Shown: positions 21,701-32,363, counted from the first letter of the stretch. The stretch: 64,000 nucleotides of DNA from Choristoneura fumiferana (GCF_025370935.1 NC_133483.1:1078437-1142436); one strand, 5' to 3'. Notes: generated by a model from the sequence alone, not told the origin. Made by a program: numbers and translations.

Positions 21701-24700
21701 ACCGATACCGACGCCAACGAAGCCCGACGGGAAATGGGAGTTCCCAAGGAACAAACTTAGGCTTCAAACACTGTTAGGCCAAGGGAATTTCGGACAAGTA
21801 AGTATTCTTACTCAAACTAAAGTAAAAGCAGATAAGGCCGTGAAACGTTTGAACCGCCATAAAATCAAAATGTCCATGAAAAAAAAATTGAATTGCAAAC
21901 TAACTGCTACTTATAATTTTTAATAATGTTGTTAGGATCATTACTTAGTGCTAACCTCGTAACATGTTTTTACTACTGGAACCGTCAGAACCTTTTCGGC
22001 ACACACATTCCTTGAAGATCATTAGACGTGCACTGAGAGGGTTTTTTTTTAATTCTCACGAGATGGGAATACAAGGGTTATCTTCGATTTAAAGTTGCTC
22101 CTTATAATATGAAAGAAAAATCTCAAATGATTAATTTCCCATCTGTTTCATACGGACGAACAATTTTTTTTTCTATAATTGTAAACTATTTGGGATAAAC
22201 ATATTTCAGGACTTTCCTGCAGAACCCTATAGGCCTATACGTTAAGTTAGTTATAGCTACATATAACAATCCTGTAGTACTTACAGTTTTTAAAACAGTT
22301 CGTCCATATGAAGCAGTTTGCAAATAAAACATTTGGGAAACTTAATGTATAACCAAATATTTAATTGAAGATAATTCAAAATTTACTAATCAAGTGACTA
22401 AAGTATACCAAAAAGGTACCAAACCATAAATTTAAGTAACATTTGTACCTGTTTAAGGTGTGGAAAGCCGAAGCGGATGATTTGAACGGGCACGATGGAC
22501 TGACCCGGTTAGTAGCCGTGAAGAGCATAAAGGAATCAGCATCGCAGAAAGAAAAACAAGAACTGCTTCACGAGATCTACATCATGCAGAAGATTGGGAC
22601 GCATCCTAACGTGGTGACGCTGCTGGCCTGCTGCACTGAACACGGTATTTATATCAATGACAAGAAAAGTAACGACAAAGTAACATACATTAGCCGAAAG
22701 GGCTGGCCGCTCAGAAATGCTGAGGTACGGAACGACATCGCTGATTTTCAGCTGCAGCCAAAATTATATAAAAGAAAAAAATTAACATGCCTATTTGACA
22801 CATAATATATAAAATCTGGCCCTCAAATGTATGTAGAATAGGTAATTTTGTATGAAGAGTGGGCCAAATTTTGTACCGCTGAGTATATTTAACAGTTTCA
22901 TTACGAGTATGTACTGTCTCATAGAGATTCTGTAAAGAGATAAATTCGCCTTTGAACATTATATTATATACGAGTATCTCATTATTTAACGATGAAATTC
23001 TAGGATAGAGGTATATACGGCATGAAAGTTTGTTTTTTTGCACCTCGGGAAACTTGTATTTTTAATACTTTACTTTGATAAATAATAATGGTTAGGTGAA
23101 TTGAAACATTCATTTTGTTTTAAAAATATGACTTCCGGCCACGTTTCTTGCAGTATATTCTTCTTGGCAACGATAATCTTGCTGAAAGCACTGGTAGTAT
23201 AGAAAAGACAGACAGACAATAAAATGATCATATAAGGGTTCCGCTTTTTACTTTTGGACTACGGAACCCTAAAAAGTTGACATGGACCCTTTGCGGCCTA
23301 CTTACAAAATAAACATTTTGATTTTCCTTATTCCAGAACCATATCTCCTGATAATGGAGTACGTGATGTGCGGAAAATTACTTACGTACCTGCGCGAGCG
23401 CCGCTCCCGCCCGGACCGGTTCAGTGGCAGTGGCGCCCTTACCTCGCGAGATCTCACGGTCTTCGCCTACTGTGTCGCTAGGGGAATGGACTACATCACA
23501 TCTAAAGGGGTAAGTAATCTCTCTAGGATTTTATACCCCACTGGATCCTATGACTAAATCATCATCATCAGCCTATAACAGTCCATTGCTGGACATAGGT
23601 CCTCCCCCAATGATCTTATTAGATGTTGACATTGAAAATTTAATCTTTAATTCCACGCCTAGTTTAGTATGATCGACCACGCCTAGTTAGTATGAGAACT
23701 CCCAAAAACTATTATTTTAACAGCTTTTCTTGATCTACTTCCAGATCGTCCACCGTGACCTTGCCGCCCGGAACGTCCTGGTTGACCACAACAAGCTCTG
23801 CAAGATCGCGGACTTCGGCATGTCACGGGCGGCTGGCGGGGCGTCCCGTAATCGTGGCGCGCTGCCCGTGCGTTGGATGGCGCCTGAAGCGTTGCTCTAC
23901 AACGTGTATAGCCATCAGACCGACGTCTGGGCGTTTGGTATCACATTGTGGGAGATTGTCACGCTCGGTGAGTCTAAGAGTCTATGCACGCCGCTTTTTT
24001 AAACGCGATGTTGACGCGTGTTTACGGCGCGTTTTTCGTTCCATAGATCAGCCATAAAATTCACGTATCGCGTTTGTATCAATACAAACTCGCACCGATG
24101 GTGCGTTTAAAAACGCAGTGTGCAATCTCATTAGCTGTGTTGTTTAAAATATTATGTAGGTACGTAATAGCAAAATTTTAAGAAGTTTTGGGTAAAAATA
24201 GACTTTTCAACGGAATGCGTTAAAAAGATTGTTGGAGCCCCCGTGAGGTACACGATTGACCGTGTGCAAATCCTTTTAAATCACTGATTGTACAATGTAT
24301 TAGGTAAACGCGTAAGTAGTTTGCACTCAAGACATTGGAAGACCATTAAATAATATCTGCGTTGCAGATTTTTCTTCATTTGTTTCTGTGCTAATTTATT
24401 CCGTCTATGTCCCTGGGGATATTTTTTTTGTCACGAGACACTTGACATCAATTCTCTAGTCCCAAACTAAGCCATCCAAGACCCGAGAACGATAACATCC
24501 GTATTATTCATACAAAATTATTTTTGTTATTTTATAACCGTGATAAATATTTTTGTTCTTTTTTTCACTTTCTCCGTGCTTTCGTGACGTAATATGGCGG
24601 ATAAATGTTTTAAATTTTTCTTTCTAATTTAATTAGCAGTGAATCGTTAAATACTGTCACTATCTTCAGATTTCCTAGAGAAGCGGTGGTAGTAAGTCCC

Positions 24701-27452
24701 TTTATGTTATAAACTATAATATGTCTTGACGTTTTCCAGGATCAACGCCGTACGCAGCAATGTCAGGGCGCGAAGTCCTCGCCGCGGTCACCGAAGGATA
24801 CCGCCTGGAGCGCCCTCCCCACTGCAAGCCCCAACTTTACCGCGCCATGCACTCCTGCTGGCATGCCGACCCCTCCCAGCGCCCTACCTTCGCAGCTCTT
24901 AAGTCCCAACTAGCAGAACTTCTAGACAATGAACCGTCCGAAGGCAACTATGTGGATTTGGATTCTTTCTATCAAGAGTCTTCCGTATACAGCGATCCTT
25001 CTGCTATTATCCATGACGATGAGGGGCTCTCTGCTGAGTATGATAGAGAGAGGAGGTGTTTTAGAGAGTGAGTTTAACCGCTTTAATGAGACGGTCACTG
25101 TTCATTATAGGTACGCTTGATACAATTAATGTGACGCTTTTTCGGAAGCAACGCATTGCCCCAGTGAAGACATTCGCAAAATGGTGGAAGGTGATTCTTC
25201 AGATTTTAGCACAGAATCTGACTAACGCGTCGCTTTTTTGGAGAAAGCGACGCTATAGTAGTCAGATTGCATAATTCTGGAGAATGACACAGTAGCCTAT
25301 CGTATAAAGAAAACACTTATAATAACATAGTGTAATGGCTACAAGCTTTTATTAATTATAACCAAGTAATTAACGTTATCCATGAATAGCTTAGCTTATA
25401 GCTGTATAAATTATAGTGATTCTGGGGAAATGATTGAATGCTTTATTGTCTACGCACTTGAAATCACAATAGTTTTCAATACTTCTTTCTGTCACACGGT
25501 GTAGGTAGAATAAGGGAAAAAAACCGGCCAGGAGCATGTCGGACACGCCCGAAATAGGGTTCCGTAGCCATTACGAACAAATCAAGTAATATTTTTTAAG
25601 GATTTCGTATTTTGTACGGAATATTTCAAGTTTAGGTATATTTTATACCTTAGGCTGCTATTTACTCTTAAACTACTAATCATTCTCAAGAAAACTTAAC
25701 TGTTATAGTTTTCCTTGTAAGTTTGATATACTTACTACCATCCTAAATTTTTTAAATTTTTCCACCCACCTGTTTAGATTTTAGAGGGGGGGACGATCGA
25801 GTTTAATGAAAATTTGCACTTTCAAGTTGAATATTTTGCAAACAAATCACTGAATCGAAAAACCGTTTTAGCAACCACCTAATGGTTTTAAAAGACCAAT
25901 CTAACGATACCCCACATTACAAGATTGGATGAGAAAAAAATCACCCCCACTTTACGTCTATGGAGGTATGGGAGGTGTTATCCTAATATAAGGAGTTGTA
26001 TTTTTAACGATGAGTTAAATTTCTACCACATTTTTTCTTTGTCTTTATTCCATCGTTTCCCATTACAGACTTACCAAAGGCCCAGCAAAATACGACAATC
26101 GTGGTTTCAACTTCCGCGACGAAGATCTCCGAAGCAAATTCGGCATAGGTACGCCGAGGATGGGAGGTTTTGGAATCAGAGACGTGCCGTTTAACGAGCG
26201 AAATTTCTCCGACGGTGAATTCAACGAACGCTCATTCACCGAAAAAAATTTTACCGATAAAAACTTCTCCGACACCAATTTCAATGAGCGTAAGGAAAAG
26301 CTGTCAACTTCCAGCTTTCACAAGGAACGGGAGAGTAGGGAGAGTAATTTGGTCAGTAGGAATAGTTTTAGTGGTTTTCCGAGGATAGGTGCCAGAGATG
26401 GGNNNNNNNNNNNNNNNNNNNAAACTACTAATCATTCTCAAGAAACTTAACTGTAGTTTTCCTTGTAAGTAGATATACTTACTACCATCCTAAATTTTTT
26501 TCAAATTTTTCCACCCACCTGTTTAGATTTTTAGAGGGGGGGACGCTGGATTTTAATGAAAATTTGCACTTTCAAGTTGAATATTTTGCAAACAAATCAC
26601 TGAATAGAAAAACCGTTTTAGCAAACCCCTAATGGTTTTAAAAGACCAATCTAACGATACCCCACATTACAAGATTGGATGAGAAAAAAATCACCCCCAC
26701 TTTACGTCTTGGGAGGTACTCTAAAAAATTTTTTTTTATTATACCTTTTTTTTCGGCATACTTTACATATATATTCGTGCAAAATTACAGCTTTCTAGCA
26801 TTGATAGTCCCTGAGCAAAGCCGCGGATGGACAGACAGACAGACAAACAGACAGACATGGCGAAACTATAAGGGTTCCATTTTTGCCTTTATGACTACGG
26901 AACCCTAAAAGGCACTTTAGCTTGCAATCCGTATTATCACTAAATGTCCTGTTAGTTGTCTGTGTTATCCTAATATAAGGAGTTGTATTTTTAACGATGA
27001 GTTAAATTTCTACCACATTTTTTCTTTGTCTTTATTCCATCGTTTCCCATTACAGACTTACCAAAGGCCCAGCAAAATACGACAATCGTGGTTTCAACTT
27101 CCGCGACGAAGATCTCCGAAGCAAATTCGGCATAGGCACGCCGAGGATGGGAGGTTTTGGAATCAGAGACGTGCCGTTTAACGAGCGAAATTTCTCCGAC
27201 GGTGAATTCAACGAACGCTCATTCACCGAAAAAAATTTTACCGATAAAAACTTCTCCGACACCAATTTCAATGAGCGTAAGGAAAAGCTGTCAACTTCCA
27301 GCTTTCACAAGGAACGGGAGAGTAGGGAGAGTAATTTGGTCAGTAGGAATAGTTTTAGTGGTTTTCCGAGGATAGGTGCCAGAGATGGGCATTTTCAGCT
27401 CATGCCTGATGGACGGAATAAAAGAGTGTCGGAATTCGAGTGTGACATCTAA
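18573..27452 (+). CDS. Receptor tyrosine kinase, Cad96Ca/FGFR-like, 7 exons seen, 5' end missing
   Basis: Single-pass membrane tyrosine kinase. Joining the seven exons below keeps one open frame of 1271 codons to a TAA at 27450; residue numbers here count from the first codon at 18574. The ectodomain is Asn/Thr/Ser-rich with more than 20 N-glycosylation sequons. The membrane span is about residues 748-771, followed by a short acidic juxtamembrane stretch. The kinase domain starts at WEFPRNKL (816) and has the Gly loop GQGNFGQV, VAVK lysine 858, HRDLAARN (959-966), DFG (979-981) and WMAPEA. The tail reaches residue 1271. WEFPR, the DLNG insert after the Gly loop and the LLACCTE motif resemble insect Cad96Ca and FGFR kinases. 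The short stretch at 19455-19490 (LQIEVRDSNSS) could be the last strand of a cadherin-like fold, which would favour Cad96Ca; Tie-like is an alternative. No signal peptide exon was found, so at least one exon lies further upstream. Symbol withheld because the subfamily is not certain. Confidence 0.92.
18726..19441 (+). other. Intron between the first two receptor kinase exons seen
   Basis: Begins gtaag, ends ttcag. It includes an open stretch at 18776-19048 followed by a donor-like gtaagt near 18953, which might be an alternative exon, but no acceptor with good context was found. Confidence 0.55.
19442..21797 (+). CDS. Large exon: glycosylated ectodomain, membrane span and kinase start
   Basis: Acceptor ttcag at 19441, donor gtaagt at 21798, phase 2 in and phase 0 out. 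The frame is open upstream of the first methionine (19695), from SNTTFLQIEVRD, so that ATG is not the translation start. It encodes about 695 extracellular residues with scattered N-x-S/T sites (NYS, NKT, NST, NIT, NVT and others) and Thr runs typical of mucin-like stalks. The hydrophobic span is YVLAGLGFLPVVGIVVYVI at 21537-21593, followed by RNILNKK as stop-transfer. The exon ends inside the Gly loop at GQGNFGQ. Confidence 0.93.
21798..22457 (+). other. Intron in the Gly loop of the kinase
   Basis: Donor gtaagt, acceptor ttaag. AT-rich, no repeat recognised. Confidence 0.8.
22458..22644 (+). CDS. Kinase exon: N-lobe with VAVK lysine and alpha-C glutamate
   Basis: Acceptor ttaag before 22458, donor gtattt at 22645. 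It encodes VWKAEADDLNGHDGL, then LVAVKSIKESAS with the ATP-binding lysine, HEIYIMQKIG with the alpha-C glutamate, and HPNVVTLLACCTEH. Phase 1 at the donor joins to the next exon as H-E-P-Y-L-L-I-M-E-Y, the hinge. The frame continues into the intron only as readthrough. Confidence 0.95.
22645..23336 (+). other. Kinase intron with a family A end fragment
   Basis: 23200-23278 carries a short fragment with gacagacaga and gggttccg...cggaaccctaaaa, the shared end of repeat families A and B. Confidence 0.7.
23337..23509 (+). CDS. Kinase exon: hinge to alpha-E
   Basis: Acceptor ttccag before 23337, donor gtaagt at 23510. It encodes PYLLIMEYVMCGKLLTYLRE, a short kinase insert rich in Arg, Ser and Gly (RSRPDRFSGSGALTSRDL), then VFAYCVARGMDYITSKG. 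Phase 0 at the donor. Confidence 0.95.
23555..23612 (-). mobile_element. Short repeat tail fragment in a kinase intron
   Basis: atcatcatcatcagcctata then cattgctggacataggtcct; a 3' tail of the (ATG)n type. Confidence 0.5.
23745..23967 (+). CDS. Kinase exon: catalytic loop, DFG and activation loop
   Basis: Acceptor ttccag before 23745, donor gtgagt at 23968. It encodes IVHRDLAARNVLV (catalytic loop of the tyrosine kinase HRDLAARN type), KIADFGMSR, a short activation segment AAGGASRNRGALPVRW, then MAPEALLYNVYSHQTDVWAF and GITLWEIVTLG. All catalytic residues are present. The activation segment has no tyrosine. Base composition is much more GC-rich than the flanking introns. Confidence 0.97.
23968..24739 (+). 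other. Kinase intron with a foldback element
   Basis: 23985-24124 is an imperfect palindrome (tgcacgccgcttttttaaac against the reverse complement of gtttaaaaacgcagtgtgca), a small MITE. No other feature seen. Confidence 0.7.
24740..25067 (+). CDS. Kinase exon: end of C-lobe and juxta-kinase tail
   Basis: Acceptor ttccag before 24740, donor gtgagt at 25068. Joined to the previous exon it gives VTLG-STPYAAMSGREVLAAV, then EGYRLERPPHCKPQLYRAM, CWHADPSQRPTFAALKSQL and a tail with several tyrosines (NYVDLDSFYQ, SSVYSDPS) that could be docking sites. Phase 2 at the donor completes as GA|A (Glu) with the last exon. Confidence 0.95.
25515..25968 (+). mobile_element. Family A repeat, truncated copy in the last kinase intron
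   Basis: Starts aaaaaaccggccaggagcat, gtcggacacgcccgaaatag, ggttccgtagccattacgaa; stops after cacccccactttacgtct, where the second haplotype copy continues. Confidence 0.75.
26069..26402 (+). pseudogene. Truncated duplicate of the last receptor kinase exon, ending in an assembly gap
   Basis: The same acceptor and coding sequence as 27056-27389, with one base change seen (ggtacgcc versus ggcacgcc near 26147). It is cut by a run of 19 N at 26403-26421. After the gap the sequence restarts inside the intronic repeat that also precedes this copy. The upstream intron copy lacks about 230 bases present in the second. This is best read as two alleles assembled in tandem; a true tandem exon duplication is less likely. 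Confidence 0.8.
26403..26421. other. Assembly gap (run of N)
   Basis: Nineteen N bases separate the truncated exon copy from sequence that repeats the intron upstream of it. Confidence 0.99.
26422..26908 (+). mobile_element. Family A repeat, 5' end lost in the assembly gap
   Basis: Begins aaactactaatcattctcaa, equal to 25670 of the copy upstream, and continues to the gacagacagacaaacagaca run and the end gactacggaaccctaaaa. Confidence 0.75.
27056..27452 (+). CDS. Last coding exon of the receptor kinase, with pentad-repeat tail
   Basis: Acceptor ttacag before 27056, stop TAA at 27450. It encodes LTKGPAKYDNRGFNFRDEDL, then from 27177 seven phenylalanines spaced exactly five residues apart in a [NSRE]-F-[STN]-[DE]-x pattern (for example NFTDK NFSDT), then a Ser/Arg-rich segment ending SEFECDI. 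A nearly identical copy of the first 334 bases lies at 26069-26402 before an assembly gap; this downstream copy is the intact one because it reaches a stop and a polyadenylation signal. Confidence 0.88.
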
Positions 27453-27880
27453 GAATTTGTCGAAGGATTTTCGTTTCGAAAAACGATAGTTGAATGTCGC
27501 ACCGATGTGGAGCTCTGTTGAAAACCGACTCAAGTTTTAGGGCTGGTTTATGTGGATGACATCTTATTGGATTTCCAAAATGACTGAATTTCTTATTATG
27601 TTTGTTAGAAGAGTATTACTTTGCCAGCACACGCACAGTATGTTGTTTTTTCCTTCATACAATTTTTTTTATGCACTTGTGTGAATCGTGATAATTTACT
27701 ATAAGTTTATATTTCAATTGCGTTGGAGTTATGTAACTTGTAATAATTGTGTTGATATTCTGTAAATAATTTGTTAATTTATAATATTTTGTACGCATGT
27801 TTGTGTTTATTGATGTTTTGTAAATAAATTGTGAATAGTTAATAGCGACAAATAAAAGGAACTGTATCGTAATTTGTAGA
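27453..27880 (+). terminator. 3' untranslated region and polyadenylation signals of the receptor kinase gene
   Basis: AT-rich sequence after the stop with AATAAA hexamers at about 27823 and 27851. The cleavage site is expected 10-30 bases after the second one. No further exon is visible downstream. Confidence 0.6.
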
Positions 27881-28798
27881 TTTTCTTTATCGCGGGACGT
27901 TTATTAAAAAAATGTATGTTAATGGTTCAAATATGTATTAATAAAATGTTAAAATGGCTACGTAAAGTTCTATAGTAGGTAATAATGCTCTCACATACTT
28001 TGTTGGATCACAATGGTGCTATGTCATAAGAATCTTATACTTTATTTTTTTTACAAAACTACAAGTTTCTGGTCAAGATAAGTTCACGACAAAAGACTAA
28101 ACTTGTTTTATTTGCAAAACTTAGACAACAATTTAGTCTAGATATTTCTAGAACGCCGGTAAGAGGTTTTATACTAATAATCATATTATCTTTTTTGTAT
28201 TTTTCGTATTTATCGCGAAAAGTGATTTATTTAAGTTTTAAAGCAAAAGCAATTCTTTACTACATCTTATCATTTGTCAATAAAAAAGTCATTACTGTTA
28301 CTAAAATTACGTAAGAAAATGGCCCTTTTATGCATTTTATACTATGTTGTCCCTCTGCAGAATTTTATAAATTGTTATATCTGATGATTTTGTCTCAGGT
28401 GAATATAACTTTCTAGTCTCTATAAGATGCGATATTGGATCATCCGCTATACAAGTGTGTATGAACAGTGTGGAAGTTTTATTATTTTAAATATAGGGAT
28501 GTATTGAAAATTATACTTGATTTTTATTTACCCTCTGATTTTCACAAACAATATTCTATGACCATCAAATTTTCATTGCATCAAAACAGTGTTCGTCTTC
28601 TACTTTCGGCATATTTAGTTATATTGTTAAAAAAAATCGTTGTTGAGTTAACTTTAAATACACATTTTTCGAGATGCAACATATACTTAGTGCCATCCAC
28701 GAAGATGCGTGATTTTGTCAAAATTAGACATTAATGACATTGTAAATAAGAACCATGGCACGGGTCATCGTGTATGACTCTACCTATAAGTTATTATT

Positions 28799-29095
28799 CA
28801 TCCCATCATCCAGCCTATATACGTCCACTGCTGGCACAGGCCTCTCTCAGAACAAGAGGGCTTGGGCCATAGTTCCCACGCGGGCCAGTGCGGATTGGAA
28901 CTCACACGCACCATTGAATTGCTTCGCAGGTTTGTGCAGGTTTCCTCACGATGTTTTCCTTCACCGCAAAGCTCGTGGTAAATTTCAAATGTAATTCCGC
29001 ACATGAATTTCTAAAAACTCAGAGGTGCGAGCCGGGGTTTGAACCACGACCCTCTGTTTGAGAGGCGATCGGTCAAACCACTAGGCCACCACGGC
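28799..29095 (-). mobile_element. S1 SINE, tRNA-derived, full length with 12-bp target duplication
   Basis: Minus strand starts with the tRNA-like head (gccgtggtggcctagtggtt with an A box and, further on, a B-box-like gtggttcaaaccccggctc), body ctctgagttttt, and ends in a ggatgatggg tail. Flanked by taagttattatt at 28787-28798 and 29096-29107. Confidence 0.85.
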
Positions 29096-29827
29096 TAAGT
29101 TATTATTATGAAATACTATTGCAGCTGAGAATAAGACAACTCAAAAAGTTTTTTAAAGGGGATAGAATATTGTAATAACGAGTGCATGAAACGCGCTACG
29201 TCACCCGAGAGGTTTGTATCCACAGGCGAGGGTTGATAATTAAGTCGAAGGTTAAATAGGTTTTATGAATGTTGCACATAATTGCTCTTCACTCCGATTG
29301 CGAATGATATAGCAACAAACAGAATAAATACATTTTCATTTACTACATTTTAATTTCGTAATATATTATTAGAGTTGCCCAGTTTTATAATTTTTATCAA
29401 TGCTTTTGCTTATTTTTAAGGATAATAATAAAACTACAAAGTAAAAACTAAATTTTCTAAAATGTTATCGGTGCGCTTTAGTCACCAGATTGTTGTGATT
29501 TAGAAAGAAAGAAACAAAATACAATTATTCACAACACAAGACACAACAAATAGTATTAAGTACAAATAGACAACGCGAAGGAAAGTATGTGTCATTGAGA
29601 TTGTGAATCGGACACTGGATATCGTTTTATAAGACTACGTAAATAGATAGTAATTAAATCTATCATGTAGTAAACTAATATTTATTAGAAATGAAGATTC
29701 GTTTTAAATATTAAATACAAAAATAGTCACGGTAATTGCATAGTTTCATTTGATATTGAAAATCTGACGAATCAGGAATCCGACGAAACGGAATCCGACG
29801 AAACAGGATTACGACGAATCAGGAACA

Positions 29828-30090
29828 ATTTGACACCAATTGACCTAAGTCCCGAAGCTGGTCTTATGGATACTAGGCAACGGCAACGGATTAATATACT
29901 TCAAATAGGTAAGTAGATATTATATAATACTTAAATACATAATTATTAAACGCCTAAGACTCGAGAGAAAACATTTTACCCGACTGCCAGAAGCAGGATT
30001 ATTCATACAAATATCTGTCCCGACTTGGGATCGAACCCAGGACCTCGAATTTCGTATCAGGTTCTCAAAACACCGGACTACCCGGTCGTG
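29828..30090 (-). mobile_element. S3 SINE, tRNA-derived
   Basis: Minus strand: cgaccgggtagtccggtgtt, B box gggttcgatccc, acagatatttgtatgaataa, and the 3' end aggtcaattggtgtcaaatt. Same family as 61524-62006. Confidence 0.75.
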
Positions 30091-30149
30091 AAAAAGTCAT
30101 TTCATGCAGCCTACATAAAAAATAAATTAATGAGCATAAAAATAAAAAC

Positions 30150-30608
30150 CGGCGAAGTGCGAGTCTGACTCGTGCACGAAGGGTTCCGTACCATTATCTG
30201 ATAACATTAAACATTATCAAAAAACTGCAAAAAAAAACAAGTTTATTGTATGGGAGCCCCCCTTAAATATTAATTATATTTTAATTTAATTATTTATTTT
30301 TAAAGCGATTATAACTAAAGATTATGTGAATAGTTGAAGTGTCTACCTGTTGCCGTTATTAATTAAAAAACGGCAAAACAATCATGTTTGTTGTATGGGA
30401 GCACCCTTAAAACATTAATTTTATTATATTTTTAATATTTGCTGTTACAGCAGCCACAGTAACACATAATCTGTGAAAATTTCAAGTGTCTAACTATTAC
30501 GACTCAAGAAATAGAGCCCTGTGACAGACAGACGGACAGACAGACAGACAGACAGCGGAGTCTCAGTAATAGGGTTCCGTTGGCACCCTATTGGTACGGA
30601 ACCCTAAA
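30150..30608 (+). mobile_element. Family B repeat with (GACA)n
   Basis: Starts accggcgaagtgcgagtctg, actcgtgcacgaagggttcc, has an acag microsatellite at 30527-30555, and ends agggttccgttggcacccta, tacggaaccctaaaaa. Ends resemble family A but the body differs. Confidence 0.75.
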
Positions 30609-30673
30609 AAGTGAAAAACTTTTGGTTTTGGTATAGCCGTGTAATCGTATAGTCAATAGATCTAAACGATTTT

Positions 30674-30993
30674 ATTCATCATCATCATCATCATTTAGCC
30701 TTTATACGTCCCACTGCTGGGCACAGGACTCCTCTCAAAATGAGAGGGTTTCGGCCGTAGTTACCACGCGGGCCCAGTGCGGATTGGGAACTTCACACAC
30801 TCGATTTAATGGCTTCGCAGGTTTGTGCAGGTTTCCTCACGATATTTTCCTTCACCGTCAAGCTCGTGGTAAATTTCAAATGTAATTTCGCACATGAATT
30901 TCGAAAACTCAGAGGTGCGAGCCGGGGTGTTGAACCCACGATCCTCTTGCTTGAGAGGCCATAGGTCAAACCACTAGGCCACCACGGCTTTTT
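30674..30993 (-). mobile_element. S1 SINE, full length with 11-bp target duplication
   Basis: Same family as 28799-29095, with an (ATG)6-like tail at its plus-strand left end. Flanked by taaacgatttt at 30663-30673 and 30994-31004. Confidence 0.88.
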
Positions 30994-31362
30994 TAAACGA
31001 TTTTGTTACTGCAACAAAATTGTCTAGAGTTCGGCAACATTGCACAAACAAACAAATTACACAATTTCAATCACAATAGCTATCAACAATACGAAAAACT
31101 ACCAACACAATATTTACTGTTTCGTAATTCTTAGTGCTCAAACAATAGTGACCAATTTACAGTGTTTCGATTTGTAATAACTTTGTTGATGGGCCTATAA
31201 TCTTCTGTAGGCTTATTATGGAAGTATTATAGAAACAAGGAAAATGGTTGCATTATCAGATTAAATGGCTGCGGTGACGATATTACTTGTTACTTTCTTT
31301 GTGATAGAAGCGCCATTTGTCTGTTTACAGGATGTTTAAAAATTGAATTTTCCATTATTTTT

Positions 31363-31436
31363 AGGGTTCCGTAGCCAAAATGGCAAAAACGGAACCCTTA
31401 TAAAACTATAAGGGTCTGTCTGTCTGTTTGTCTGGC

Positions 31437-31488
<52 letters not shown>

Positions 31489-32034
31489 CGCGGCTTTGCT
31501 CAGGGACTATCAGTGCTAGAAAGCTGTAATTTTGCACGAATATATATGTAAACTACGCCGACAAAATACATTCAAAATTAAAAAAAAAAAAAATTATAGT
31601 ACCTTCCATAGACGTAGTGGGGGGTGATTTTTTTTTCTCATCCAATCTGTAGTGTGTGATATCGTTGGATAGGTCTTTTAAAACCATGGGGTTGCTAAAA
31701 CGGTTTTTCGATTCAGTGATTAGTTTGCAAATTATTCAACTTTAAAGTGAACATTTTCATTAAAATCGAGCGCCCCCCCCTCTAAAATCTAAACCGGTGG
31801 TGGAAAATTTTAAAAAATTCAGGATGGTAGTAAGTATATCAAACTTACAAGGTTAAGTTTTTCTTGCGAATTTTAGTAGTTTAAGAGTAAATAGCAGCCT
31901 AAGGTATAAAATATACTAAAACTTAGAATATTCCGTACAAAATACGAAATCCTTAGAAAAATATTACTGAATTTTTTCGTAATGGCTACGGAACTCTATT
32001 TCGGGCGTGTCCGACACGCTCTTGGCCGGTTTTT
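31363..32034 (-). mobile_element. Family A repeat, near full length
   Basis: Left end agggttccgtagccaaaatg, a tgtc microsatellite at 31435-31484, ttgctcagggactatcagtg, a ctcatccaatctg segment, and right end ctacggaactctatttcggg, cgtgtccgacacgctcttgg, ccggttttttt. No open frame of note; mechanism unknown. Confidence 0.8.
31435..31484. repeat. (TGTC)n microsatellite inside a family A element
   Basis: About 12 tetranucleotide units with two interruptions at the left. Confidence 0.95.
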
Positions 32035-32363
32035 TTGGGATGTTTCCGTAAAACTCTGACATGATTCATGAAGTGGAATGAAATAGTTTATTTTTCTTTA
32101 GAAATGTAAAGCTTTGTCGATTTACTCACTCTTTAACATTGGTTTCAGTTTCCGTGTTAAAACGTTGCTTTTGAAAATATTAGAATAAATAAATATGGCT
32201 ACATGTAGGTACAAAGTACGTAGTAAGTTTAAGAGTGCTAATTGAAGGTGCTACTCTATCGTATTGGATAACTGTAATGATAGATGTAATGTTATTAGAA
32301 ATAAAAAAATAAAAACAAGAATAATAATATAGCCAAAGAAACAAAATACGATCATATTAGGGA

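Noticed and set aside
22645..22805. Extension of the kinase frame beyond exon 3
   Set aside because: The kinase hinge continues exactly at 23337 after a GT-AG intron; this stretch is readthrough.
26160..26450. Open frame as a separate gene
   Set aside because: It is the truncated duplicate of the last receptor kinase exon read across the N gap.
31435..31484. Regular repeat as a CRISPR-like array
   Set aside because: A simple tetranucleotide microsatellite without spacers, inside a eukaryotic repeat.
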